Positions 11,357-21,639 of a stretch of DNA of 64,000 nucleotides are shown here, piece by piece. The translations under genes were made by a program, and so were the position numbers. Every line of letters starts with the position of its first letter. Position 1 is the stretch's first letter. The DNA is taken from the NCBI GenBank assembly GCA_047967505.1, contig CM106539.1, one strand, 5' to 3'. Under the pieces are notes generated by a model. It saw only the letters and a list, made by a program, of their open reading frames with translations, made no database searches and was not told where the DNA came from. The stretch comes from Dipteris shenzhenensis. Its lineage: Eukaryota; Polypodiophyta; Polypodiopsida; Gleicheniales.

Positions 11357-13150
11357 GAGATGGTATTAACCATTCAAGGTATGCTTGTTCATCTTCCTGC
11401 CAAGGAACATCTGAAGAAGGTTTTGAAGCCTCTTGAAGAAGATTTAGTAATAGTCCACCAGTGCTCCTCTCCATTTTCCCTTGATTATGTTAAGCCTCCT
11501 TTGGAGTATGATCCCACGCTTGTGGCCTCCCCAATGCCTTCACCAGCAACATTCAGCCCCTAGGCAATGGACGATGCACAACACCCTCTTTAGGGAACAG
11601 AGTTAGAAGTATATATCAATAGTCTTCTCCAAGTAGATGAGCATAAGAATTTGCATGCCTCCATGCATACTCTACATCTTTTGTCTTTCCTACAAGATAT
11701 GTAGGAAAAGTTTCTTTGTGATTGCAGTAGCGAGTCTCCTCTCACGTTCAAGCATATCTTCCAACATCAGGTCTCTCTCCCCCTACGAGAAGGATCCAAA
11801 CCTTTCAAGGAGAGTTCGTACAGTTTCACACAAGAGGACAAAAGGTTGTGCAATCAGGAAATCCAAGAACTCCTGAATATGGGCCTCATCTCTCACTCGT
11901 GGTCTGAATGGGTAGCAAAAACCTTCTATGCCAACAAGCACTTTGAGCAAAAAAGGGGTAAGAAACAGCCTAGTGATTAATTACAAGTCGCTCAACAAAT
12001 GTTTACTCTTTGTCTCTTACCCCATTCCATATAAAGAGTACTTGATGCAAAAGATATGTGGTTCAACCATCTTCTCCAAGTTCAACTTGAAGGCAGGGTT
12101 TTGGTAGGTCGGCGGCCTCCAGCTTGAAGACCGCCATAATACAGGGTTCGTGGTTTCCTAAGATTTCTACCAATGTAATGTTCTTCCATTTGGTCTTAAA
12201 ACTGCCCCGGTAGCGTTCTGAAAGTTTATGGACTCCATTTTCACTCCATATGACTCTATTTGTCTTGTATATATAGATGATATTCTTGTCTATAGCAAAG
12301 ATGTAAATTCCCACCTCAAACATTTGATGATTGTGTATGACTTGCTTGAAGGCAAAGGCTTGGCCCTCTCAGCCAAAAAGATTACCATCGGCCAAGAGAC
12401 AACTGAATTCCTTGGCGTCCACATACGTAAGGGAGCCATCCAAATGAAAGAGCATGTCCTTAAGGCCCTCTTAGCCTTTCCTAATGAGATTCGCGATCGC
12501 ACCCAATTGCAACAATTCCTCGGGTGCCTAAACCACATTGCTCCTTTCTATGAAGAGCTTGTGAGAGACCGGTTTCATCTTCAACTATGCCTCCACAAAG
12601 ATGGTCCTCCCTGGGGTTCGGCCCAAACTCAAGCAGTTCAACATATCAAAGAAAAGGTACAACATCTGCCAGCTCTCAATATTCCTTCTGCTTCTGGTAC
12701 CCTGGTTATTGAAACAGATGCTCCAGATCATTTTTGGGGTGCCGTTCTGCTCGGGCGTACTCCAACCTAGGAGATCCTCTGTGCCTATCACTCCGGAACA
12801 TTTCAAGGTGGAGAACTAAATTATCATTCAATTGAGAAGGAGATCCTTGAGGTTAAGCGCACTATTCAAAAGCTTGAACTTTTCATTCTTAATCGAGAGT
12901 TCATTGTTCAGAAAAATAACGAAAACTTCAAAACTTTCTCCACACACCGCATTGATAAACAGATTGGACGTGGCTGTCTTGCACGATGGTAGGAATTCTT
13001 TACCATCTATAACTTTTTGGTCGAGTGGAAAAAAGGCAGCACCAATGTTCTCCCTGATATGTTATCCCATGAAGGTGCTCCTTATTGGCAAGCTTGAAAT
13101 GGTGGATTACTTCTTCTCACTGGGAAACCTGGCACTGAGTGAGTCTCTAT
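11357..13150 (+). pseudogene. EPRV protease end, reverse transcriptase and RNase H, copy 3
   Basis: It continues the EPRV interrupted at 6475. Protease-RT linker 11357-11640 (MVLTIQGMLVHLPAKEHLKK), RT from about 11690, an open palm segment 12228-12770 with YIDD at 12270-12281 and GVHIRKGAIQM near 12416, then RNase H with TLVIETDAPDHFWGAVLL near 12700 and NYHSIEKEIL near 12820, ending near 13095. The first RT third has frameshifts and stops, but 12228-12770 is uninterrupted. This is one of the best preserved EPRV RT palms here. Confidence 0.82.
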
Positions 13151-13230
13151 CTAGGTCATGATGATTAGACACTATCCACATTGGATAAGACCTTCATCAT
13201 GACCAATGTACAAAGATTCTTTAGAGATAA
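13140..13230 (+). promoter_or_regulatory. EPRV intergenic region, truncated copy 3
   Basis: The inverted repeat GTCATGATGA...TCATCATGAC (about 13158-13203) and the first GATTAGACACT module are present. At about 13231 the sequence jumps into the protease region of another EPRV copy, so module 2, the TATA box and the leader are lost. Confidence 0.55.
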
Positions 13231-14137
13231 GTATGTAATTGCTTGCAAAAGATTTGCATCAAATATTGCCATTTCTCTAGCTGGGCACTCTACCACTATT
13301 GATGTCTATCAACTCGAGTCACAAGGAGTTGACCTTGTTATTGGCAACGACTTCCTCAACCATCACCTTCCCTTTGGCTTCTCTACAAGCGAGATGGTAT
13401 TAACCATCCAAGGTACGCTTGTTCATCTTCCTGCCAGGGAACATTTGAAGAAGGTTTTGAAGCCTCTTGTAGAAGATTTGGAAATAGTCCACCAGTGCTC
13501 CTCTTCATTTTCCCTTGATTATGTTAAGCCTCCTTTGGAGTATGAGCCATGCCTGTGGCCTCCCCAATGCCCCCTTCAGGGAATAGAGTTTGATATGCAG
13601 GAAAAGTTTCTTCATGATTTCAGCAGCAAGTCTCCTCTTGCATTCAAGCATATCTTCCAACATCAGGTCTCTCTCCCCCTATGAGAAGGATCCAAACCTT
13701 TCAAGGAGAATTCGTATGGTTTCACACAAGATGACAGAAGGTTGTGCAATCAGGAAATCCAAAAACTCCTAGATATGGGCCTCATCTCTCACTCGTGGTC
13801 TGAATGAGCAATAGCAGCCTTCTACATCAATAAGCACTCCGAGAAAAAAAGGGGTAAGAAACGGCTGGTGATTAATTACAAGCCTCTCAACAAATGTTTA
13901 CTCTTTGTCTCTTGCCCTATTTCAAATAAAGAGTACTTGATGAGAAAGATATCTGGTTCAGCCATCTTCTCCAAGTTCGACTTGAAGGCAGGGTTTTGGC
14001 AGGTTAGCCTCTAGCCTGAGGACTGCCATAAAACAGAGTTCATGGTTCCCCAAGGTTTCTACTAATGGAATGCTCTTCCATTCGGTCTTAAAACTGCCCC
14101 GATAGAGTTCCAGAAGTTTATGGACTCCATTTTGGGA
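13231..14137 (+). pseudogene. EPRV protease-RT fragment, copy 4
   Basis: Starts inside the protease (open stretch 13181-13684 including ESQGVDLVIGNDFLNHHLPFG) and goes through the linker into RT (KPFKENSYGFTQDDRRLCNQ near 13697). Stops lie at 13682 and 13806. RT is cut at EFQKFMDSI, about 14137, where minus-strand EPRV begins. Confidence 0.75.
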
Positions 14138-14920
14138 TCTTGTGAGGGGCCTTTGTGCATCATCAAGTGTGGGACTGAAAGGATCAGAAGGAGAAGGAGA
14201 AGGTGCAGGAGTATCAAATATTCAGGGGGAGGATCAATATATTCAAGGGAAAAAGGGGATGAACATTGGTGAACAATTTGTAAGTCTTCCAAAAGTGGCT
14301 TAAGTACCTTCTTGAGTTTTTCTCAAGCCAGAAGACAAACAAGAGTTCCTTTGATGGCGAGGACCATCTCTATAATAGAGAATTCAAAAGGAAGATGGCA
14401 GTTAAGAAAATCATTACCTATAACCATATCAACTCCTTGAGATTCTAGTTGGTAGAAGTTGATGGTGGTGAGTTGACCGCCAAGGGATATTCAGAAGCAA
14501 AGCGTTTACAAGCTATTACGCCATCGCCCATAGTAGAGCCATGCATTTGGTCATGTGATGGCAATTTAGCCCAACATGATTGTGGGAGTGCTCTATATTT
14601 ACAAATATTGAAACCAAAGCCAGTATCTATAAGAGCAACTAGCGAATAAGGAGAAACATTAGGAAAATCTAACTATACATTGATCAATCATGCCTTCATA
14701 GGATTGCAAACTGAGGAAGCAAGTTGGGTAAAGAAGTCATTAAGAGAGAAAGCATTGGCAAAAGGGATAGAATGAGTAGATGGGCTTGCTTCTGTGGAAA
14801 AGGAGTAGAGCTTACACTGGGTGAGATGTTCTGCCACTTTCTGATCAAGAGAGTCAACTGATGACTGAAGCTTTGTGCAATTCTCCTTGATTATTGTAAG
14901 ATGAATTCTTAGTCCACTAA
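14138..14920 (-). pseudogene. EPRV coat tail and protease fragment, copy 5
   Basis: Minus strand: SVDSLDQKVAEHLTQCKLYS and following residues (14900-14700), a mutated protease motif reading DTGF where DTGS is expected (near 14620), then the protease body with stops and the linker MEDLQIVHQCSSPFS (from 14292). The right edge near 14920 joins a copia fragment through a shared TGTGATTGATGAT. Confidence 0.65.
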
Positions 14921-16232
14921 TATTTTGTGATTGATGATGTAGATGCACAAAATGGTAATGCTGCATAGAATTCATAGCAATAATCACAAAATATTAGTGG
15001 ACTTGTAGTGTCCTCTAGCAGTGGTTCACATACTTTGCCATGGATAGGCAGATTGAGATCAGGAGGATCTCCTCAAAGCAATGCAGATAGTGGTACGCAA
15101 GTATCACAGAAGGGAAAAGAGAAAATAAATCATCCCATTGTTGATGTGAATGCAGGTCACTCTTATGTGGATGGTGAATCCAGTGGCTCAGAACAGAGCC
15201 TTGATGAGGAGTTGGGTATTCCTTCTATTGTTACACCTAGAGTAAGGAAGACAAGGGATGTTTTGAGAGCACCTGGTAGTGAGCCTATTTTGCATAGGTC
15301 TACCAGAGTTAAATATTGTGTGGATAGGCTGAAATATGATGGATTTACAGCCATTCACTATGCCTATATGATCAAAGTGATACAAGAACTAGAACCCACT
15401 TCTTTTGAGCAAGCCATGGGAAAAGAAAAATAGGAGAAAGCGATGGATGAAGAAATGGATGCCTTGGAAGCAAATGCTACATAAGAATTGGTGCCTTTGC
15501 TTAAAGACAAGAATGCAATTGGCTACAAGTGGGTTTATAAGCTAAAGCACAATGCAGATGGTGTGTGAACAGATACTTTCCAAGATTAGTTCTCAAGGCG
15601 AATGCACAGACATATGAAGAAACATCCAGTCTGGTTGCAAGGATGGCAATCGTAAGAGCAGTCATTGCTATGGCTGCATCAAAGGGATGGTCTTTACATC
15701 AAATGGATGTAAAGAATGCTTTCTTGCATTGTGATTTGCAAGAAGAGGTCTATATGGAGCAGCCACCAGGTTATGTTCATGATGTTCATCCTAAGTTTGT
15801 TTGCAGGTTGAAGAAAGCCTTGTATGGCTTGAAGCAAGCACCCAAAGCATGGTTTGACAAGATAGGACATTATCTTCTCACTATTGGCTTTTAGATTTCC
15901 AAGGCAGATTTCTCACTTTATGTGAGAAAAACAGAGAAAGGCATTATGCTGCTTGTTATTTATGTTGATGATTTGATCATCACAGGTGATAGTGATGAAG
16001 ATATCCTTCATGTGAAAATGCTATTGAAGCAGAAGTTTGAGATGAAGGATTGGGAGAGCTACGTTACTTCTTAGGCATTGAGGTGATTAGATCCACAAGT
16101 GGGATATGGCTCTTGTAGAGGCAGTATGGATTGGACATGCTATCCAAATATTGGATGACAGGCTGTAAGCCTATTTCAGTTCCTTTGGAGCAGAATGTGA
16201 AGTTGAGCGCAGATGCAGGTGAGCTTGTGGAC
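14921..16232 (+). pseudogene. Copia-1-like integrase tail and RT fragment
   Basis: A second copy of the Copia-1 region equivalent to 9583-10905. It has the linker (15008-15433), MDVKNAFLHCDLQEEVYMEQ near 15700, LYGLKQAPKAWFDK near 15820 and a YVDD palm near 15961. TAG and TAA stops and small indels break it. It begins inside EPRV sequence and ends near 16232 by joining EPRV RT. Both ends are copia/EPRV joints. Confidence 0.8.
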
Positions 16233-16715
16233 CAGTCAAATTCCAAAAATTTATGGATTCAGTTTTTAGTCCCTACCACTCTTTCTGCCTTGTATATATT
16301 GATGATATACTTGTGTATAGTAAGGATCTCTCTTCTCATCTCAAACACTTACAAATTGTATATGATCTCCTCAAAAGCAAGGGTCTGGCACTCTCGGCCA
16401 AGAAGATTATGATAGGACAAGAGACTATAGAGTTTCTTAGTGTACATACTCATAAGGGTGCTATCCAAATGCAAGATCATGTTCTTAAGGCCCTCCTTGC
16501 CTTTTCGAATGAGATACGTGACCGGACTCCAACTCCAATGATTGGATGCCTAAATCATATTTCACCTTTCTATGAGCAGTTGGCCAAGGATCGATTCCAT
16601 CTGCAACTCTGTTTACACAAAGATGGACTCCCCTGGGGAGGCTCAAAAACCGAAGATGTCTGGCACATCAAGGAGAACATCCAAAAGCTGCCCTCGCTCA
16701 GCCAGAGTGAGAAGT
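16233..16715 (+). pseudogene. EPRV RT-RNase H fragment in X copy 1
   Basis: Open from 16253 to 16717: MDSVFSPYHSFCLVYIDDIL (YIDD near 16298), KGLALSAKKIMIGQETIEFL near 16377, then the connection domain. Nearer in sequence to the 54-61 kb EPRV lineage than to the 3-13 kb one (DLSSHLKHL, KIMIGQ). It ends where gypsy gag-like sequence starts. Confidence 0.75.
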
Positions 16716-17780
16716 AGATGGAAGGGGTACTGAAGGTCACAGAGATGGACAGCCAGCCAGATATGAGCTAGATTGGTAGAAGTGATGGCCAACAAGAGGG
16801 CTCAAGAGCCACAAGGAAAAAAGGGAGACCCGTGCTAAGAAGGGGAGACAAAAGTCCCGGAGGAAGCAGAATCTAGTTTCAAGAAGAAGAAGACCAGACA
16901 AAATATCCAGATGGAGAATTATGCCTTAGGGCGAGATCAAGCCCACTTATGATCTTTTGGAGGACTTGAAGTAGAAGAGGGTGGACATCACGTATGGTCA
17001 GTTGCTGTAGCTCATAGCCAAGTTCTTGTTACAAGAGAAAGGGCTTCGTTTGACAATCTAGGCACCAAACTAGAGTCTTCATCATCTTATCACCCAAAGA
17101 CTGATGGTCAAAGTGAGGCAATAAATAAAGTCATCCTAGAACTACTAAATTGCTATGTACATGATCATCCTCATCTATGGGAGAAGTATCTTCCGATGGT
17201 GGAGTTTGCCTACAACACCACCGTTCATTCATCTACAGGTAAACCTCCAGCTAAATTGATTTATGGTTATGGGATAAACCCTTACGATTACCAGTGATGC
17301 ACACAAAAGATGAAGTGTTTGTAGTTGATTAGTTCATTGAGGATCAGAAGTTAGCAATATGACTATGTGTGCAAACATATTCTTCAAGCCCAGGAATGCC
17401 AGAGGAACTCAGCAAATTGGCGAATGGAGGGCCATTAAATTCAAGGAGATTGGATTCTTTTTAGATTTAACAAACCTAGGCTTAAATCAAAAGTGGGTAA
17501 CCGAATAGTTTATGTTAAGCTAGCTTTGCGGTATTATGGTCCTTTTCATATTTCAAAAAAAATCAATGATGTTTCCTTCAGATTACATGTTCCATCTCAT
17601 TGGTGGATCCTTATTGAAGCATTATGAAGGACCAACCCCATCCATGGTTACAAATGAACCTCAATCTAAAGTTGAGAAAGAAGATGAGATTATTGTTCCA
17701 GAACAAATTCTATTTCATGACAATAAGCGTTCACGCAGAGGATGTCTAGACCATCACTATCTTCTCACGTTTGTAGATTA
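16716..17780 (+). pseudogene. Ty3/gypsy pre-protease and integrase fragment in X copy 1
   Basis: 16720-17060 encodes a stop-containing YDLLEDLK...DITYGQLLQL block like the segment before many plant gypsy proteases. It jumps to the integrase C-terminal half at about 17062: SSSYHPKTDGQSEAINKVI, WEKYLPMVEFAYNTTVHSST, then PRLKSKVGNRIVYVKLALRY near 17480 and a tail PEQILFHDNKRSRRG near 17697. Everything from protease to mid-integrase is missing. Confidence 0.75.
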
Positions 17781-18563
17781 CTACTACTAATGCAAAGTGG
17801 GGTGCCCTATAATCTGCTTCAGTCTCAAAAACAAAGAAATAGTTGGTTGTTTGTTTGACAACCATGATATAGCACCGTGACCAAGGAAAAATGCATATCC
17901 TTGTGTCGATCTCCTAGTCTCATGATCTCTGGCATAGTTATTGTCATAGTATCCATGCAATCATGGATGACTTCCCCTATATTCTATCCCAAATTGTCTT
18001 GTACCTCTAATGTATCTCAAGACTCTTTTGGTTGCATTCCAGTGAGATTGTTTTGGATTTGCCATAAACTGTGTTAGTGAGCTTACTTCATAACAAATAT
18101 CTAGCCGTGTGATAGTCAGATATATAAGAGATAATATGAGCTGCTTGTAGTACCTGTCATTGATTGTAGGCTTTTCTAAATCTTTAGTAATTTTCAAACT
18201 CTGTTCCATGGGAGTGGCTGCAATCTTGCAATCTGCCATATGAAACTTCTTTAGGATATTGTCAACATACTTGAGCCGACTCATGAATGTGCTATCTGAA
18301 TCTCTCCAAAACTCAATTCCAAGACAATAGTGCATAGGTCCAAGATCTTTCATGTCGAACTTTGCAGCAGATAAGTCTTGTTTTAGTTTTTTGATGAAGC
18401 TATCCTTGCTTCCTGTCACAATCATATCATCTACATACAAAAGTGCAATAGTAATGTCTTCCCCTTGAACTTTGTAGTAGAGAGTATGATCTACATTGGA
18501 TTTCATGTATCCCAGATCAAATAAATACTTGTCAATTCTACTGTACCAATTCTGGGTAGTTGC
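17781..18563 (-). pseudogene. Copia-2 RT/RNase H fragment in X copy 1
   Basis: Minus strand: NWYSRIDKYLFDLGYMKSN from 18555, YVDDMIVTGSKDS near 18425, LGIEFWRDSDSTF near 18310, ATPMEQSLKITKDL near 18200, SLTQFMANPKQSHWNATKRV near 18065, and RNase H to about 17790 after a frameshift near 17960. The frame is open for 225 codons. The YVDD surroundings and MEQSL differ from Copia-1, so it is another family. Its 5' edge abuts a Copia-1-type LTR with no RT N-terminus between. Confidence 0.82.
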
Positions 18564-18921
18564 TGTGAAGAGAGTGGGAGAGAAGTAAGGAGTCTCACTT
18601 GCAGCTTTCTCACATACACAATGGGGGAATACACACAAAGGTGGAGGCTGAAAACAGTTTTCCTCTTCTTAGTTGTGAAAGCCAAAAGAATTCTCTCTTC
18701 GTACAAAAGGAATAGGTGAACCCTATATGTGGGTCTCAAACCAAACTCAGCTAACCTAGGTGGCATACTAACTGAGCCACTAACTAGAGTACATAAAGAT
18801 AGTTGTCATCTAGCTATTATTCATGGGCGGTGTACCAACCACATCTGCAGCTAACAAGTCGGTGACATAAATGCACAACGGTCACCCTGGCATATCATGA
18901 GTGGAGCTCGATATCTCAACA
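18564..18921 (-). repeat. Copia-1-type LTR, reverse orientation, in X copy 1
   Basis: On the minus strand it starts TGTTGAGATATCGAGCTCC and ends CTCTTCACA; 358 bp. A polypurine tract (CTCGAGGGGGAG on the minus strand, 18922-18933) lies just upstream, so it is a 3' LTR whose element body is almost wholly gone. Its other end touches the Copia-2 fragment. Confidence 0.8.
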
Positions 18922-18959
18922 CTCCCCCTCGAGCTCTCAATCCAAAAATGTTCTCTTCT

Positions 18960-19345
18960 CTTCAACAAATGCAGGAACGGTTTGTAGCAGTGAATCTCTG
19001 CTTGCATTCAAGCATGTATTCTAGCATCAGGTCTCCTTGCCTCTCCATGATGGGTCGAGGCCTTTTAAAGAAAGCCCATATGGTTTTACTCAACAAGACT
19101 GAGTCCTCTCCAATTAGGAAATTTCTCAGCTTCTTACGATCGGTCTTATTTATGAGCCTCGTTCTGAATGGGCTGCAGCTGCCTTTTATGTGAACAAACA
19201 CTCTAAACAGAAGAGAGGAAAAAGTGGCTTGTAATCAACTACAAGCCCCTTAACAAGTGTTTGCTCTCACTCTCTTACCCCATTCCAAATTAAGAATATC
19301 TGATGTAGAAGATTACAGGCTCAATGATCTTCTCCAAGCTTTCAA
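18960..19345 (+). pseudogene. EPRV RT N-terminal fragment in X copy 1
   Basis: The frame with stops gives LLAFKHVF, SLPLHDGSRPFKESPYGFTQ near 19040-19095, and EPRSEWAAAAFYVNKHSKQK near 19157-19215. It ends near 19345, where minus-strand coat-protein sequence begins (again head to head). In the X copy at 53 kb a 39-bp deletion removes part of this block. Confidence 0.65.
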
Positions 19346-19447
19346 AGTAGTCAAAAGAGGAAGGACACTGCAAAGTATTAGGGGCAACTGGTTGGGAAGG
19401 TGGAGCAGGAGTAGAAAGAGTATGGACAGGAGTGCGCCATAATGGCA
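19346..19447 (-). pseudogene. EPRV coat-protein scrap at the edge of X copy 1
   Basis: A minus-strand Pro/Ser-rich piece (WRTPVHTLSTPAPPSQPV) that continues uninterrupted only in X copy 2 (53350-54290). Here it is cut at 19447 by family A sequence. Confidence 0.7.
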
Positions 19448-20697
19448 CAAACGGAGGAAAGGGAGCGGAAGCGATGCAAAACGGCGAACAGGTGCAAGAT
19501 GGAAGCTTGGAAGGCAAAGTGGGATGGCAAGTGGAAGCTTGGGATGAAGAAGAGGAACGACACTGGGGCAAGGTCAAGCGAGCGATCAGAAGCCCGTGGC
19601 AACGCAAAGGCATGTGCAGAAAGGATGCTGAGACAGAAAGGGAAAACGATGATGCGATGGAGCATCAGGTGAAGGCAAGAGACATAAAGGGAAAATGGAG
19701 GTGGACAGGTGCAGGTCCAGGTAGACGTAGAGGCATGACCCGAAGGGAAGCCTTAGGGCAGAGGATGAAGCGTGAAGAAGAAGAAGAAAGGGAGAAGGTG
19801 ATGACGGCCAAGGGGATGGAAGGACGTGTGATGAGGCCAAGGCGTGAAGCGCAAACGGCGAAGGATGAAGCAAAAACGATGGAAGGCAAAAAGGAAACGG
19901 CGGATGGAAAAGGAGCCAAGGCAAGGCAAGGAAGAACGGCGGGAAGAATGAGTGGAATGATGAAAAGGCCAAGGCATGAAGAGGAAACGATGGAAGGAAA
20001 AGAGGAAACGGTGAAAGATGAAGCGGAAACGGCGGTTGGGAAAGAAGAAAAGGAAAGGCAAGGTAGAACGGTGGGAAGGATCAAGGAATGGATGAGAAGG
20101 CCACGGTTTCAAGGAGAAACGGCAGATGAAGAAGTGGCCAAGATGAGACAAAGAGGTGGAAGGTGGATGCATAGGTGCAGGGTGACATGTAGGCCAAGGG
20201 AGCAGGATGAGGTCAAGAAGGACCAAAATGAAGAAACGAAGAGAAGAACGGGTCTAGGTTGTGGAGCGTGAAGAAGATGCAGGGCGGAAGGTCCAAGGTG
20301 CAGGAACGTGCGGTGTTCAAGAGAAGAATGTGATGAGAAGAAACCGCGACGAGGTGGAAGGACTTGTGCAGAACGAGTGAGGATGAGAAGAAGAGGGTCT
20401 GAAAGAGAAGTGGTGCGAAGGGTGAAGAAAATAGTGAAGCGCACAAGTCCAGTTCTCCCAAAACATAAAATCATCTCTTGGGTGATGCACCAATATTTGA
20501 AATCAACATGGCAAGACGCATGGAAAGAATGGAAGCAGTGCATTAACGCAATGATCCGACTGGAAGAGTCAAAAACGAGTCTAAGTATTGGCTCGGATTC
20601 TTTTCCTCCTTGTTACTTGGGCTTATTGCCTAAGCCAATGTTGATGACAAGTGCCGAAAGAAAGATCAAGCCGTTGGGGCATATTTTACTTTGGGTA

Positions 20698-21006
20698 GGT
20701 TGGAAATTCTGGCCGGGTGAGCAAATTGGTTCACTTGGACAGGTGGCAAGCGGCAAGCTGATGCTGTATGCGGGGTGGAAAGATTGGCCCGGCATAGTGT
20801 CGTCCCTCGATATCATGTTGGAAGCAGTGTGGAAATTTTGGCCAGGTGATGCTTGGCTTGTTCATCTCGCACGTGGGCTTCCAAGGCAGATCCGGCCAAG
20901 GGGGCCTCTTTCGAATCTAATGTTGCTTGCGGGTTGGAAACATTGGCCCGGTCCAATGTCACGTCCCGATGTTACCTTTTTGGCAGGTTGGAAATTTTGG
21001 CCGGGG
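20698..21006 (+). other. Five GWKxWPG boxes in A1
   Basis: Boxes at 20698 (GWKFWPG), 20773 (GWKDWPG), 20827 (VWKFWPG), 20932 (GWKHWPG) and 20986 (GWKFWPG), spaced 25, 18, 35 and 18 codons. Most are preceded by a hydrophobic xML.A stretch. The third box residue varies (F, D, F, H, F), and Pro and Gly codons vary in the third base. Confidence 0.85.
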
Positions 21007-21151
21007 AATCTATCCAAATGGCTAATTTTTCTTTTTTGGAAACTATATGCATATGCGGTGACCCCTCTAAAACGTCAAAGCTTGAGGCACCGTTTGCTTT
21101 GTAAAATATGTTGTAAAATTACTTCATTCTTAACATTCTTCACCCCCCATT

Positions 21152-21512
21152 ATGAGGAGAAGGCAAATTTTGATGCCCATGTAAAAAGTCATACTAGCGC
21201 GTGTGGCGTCACTCATTCGAGACGTTCTCGGATTGAGGTTAGGCTTTTGTGTGTGTGTGTGGCCACTCACTTAAGTCACCTTGGTGAGGCTAGGCTTTTG
21301 TGTATAGCCGGCAATGCTCTCCCTTTAATTGATGAGGAGAAGGCAAATTTTGATGCCCAACTAAGAGGTCATACTAGTGCATGTGTGGCCACTCATTCGA
21401 GACGTTCTCGGATGGAGGTTAGGCTTTTGTGTGTGTGTGTGGCCACTCACTTAAGTCACCTTGGTGAGGTTAGGCTTTTGTGTATAGCCGGCAACGCTCC
21501 CCCTTTAATTGA
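21152..21512 (+). repeat. 181-bp tandem duplication near the end of A1
   Basis: Two head-to-tail copies (21152-21332 and 21333-21512), each starting TGAGGAGAAGGCAAATTTTG. A short third start at 21513 breaks off. They contain TGTGTGTGTGTGG runs and inverted AGGCTTTTGTGTATAGCCGG-like pieces. Family B carries one related copy before its LTR (36520-36690). 181 is not a multiple of 3, but both copies read through in one long open frame. Confidence 0.8.
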
Positions 21513-21532
21513 TGAGGACATCAATTCTTTTG

Positions 21533-21639
21533 AACCGGGGAGAGTATAAGAAAGTCAACGTTAGGGTTGACCTGTCGTGAGTGTTTGGAACGTTTTTTGG
21601 GCGAAGGAGGCGCCGCAGTGCCTAGCGGCCAGCCACTAC
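21533..21639 (+). repeat. A1 polypurine tract and first 95 bp of its 3' LTR
   Basis: A purine run (GGGGAGAG, 21537-21544) precedes TATAAGAAAGTCAACG, the LTR start, as in the complete A4 LTR at 43218. The LTR is interrupted after CCAGCCACTAC (21639) by element B1 and resumes at 25921. Confidence 0.75.

Larger units (their letters stand above)
15905..19447 (+). repeat. Segment X, copy 1 (direct repeat of 49938-53451)
   Basis: The two copies align end to end in the same orientation. By eye they differ at about a dozen substitutions, one 1-bp indel near 16528, an 11-bp insertion in copy 2 near 51344, and about 39 bp missing from copy 2 near 53080. Copy 1 keeps its copia context on the left. On the right it stops at CCATAATGGCA, joining family A sequence through a shared GGCA. 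Confidence 0.9.
19448..21544 (+). pseudogene. Family A element A1: internal protein, C-terminal part
   Basis: One frame runs from the left junction to 21549, broken by a single TGA at 20269. The A3 copy has CAA (Gln) there. The protein is highly charged (Lys/Glu/Arg repeats such as GKEETVKDEAETAVGKEEK, 19450-20270). A conserved block follows (IISWVMHQYLKSTWQDAWKEW near 20470), then five GWKxWPG boxes (20698-21006) and a Cys-poor tail. No protease, RT, RNase H or integrase is visible. The N-terminus and 5' LTR are missing, cut by segment X. The function is unknown. By position it may be the structural (gag-like) protein of a non-autonomous LTR element. Confidence 0.7.

Noticed and set aside
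19290-20543. Ser/Pro/Phe-rich minus-strand frames opposite A1
   Set aside because: They are antisense shadows of the Lys/Glu/Arg-rich A1 frame; the same happens opposite B1 and A3.
20698-21006. GWKxWPG coding repeats as a purely DNA-level binding-site array
   Set aside because: Boxes stay in frame across two families with different spacers, and the changes follow codon positions. The DNA-level idea is kept only as an alternative to test.
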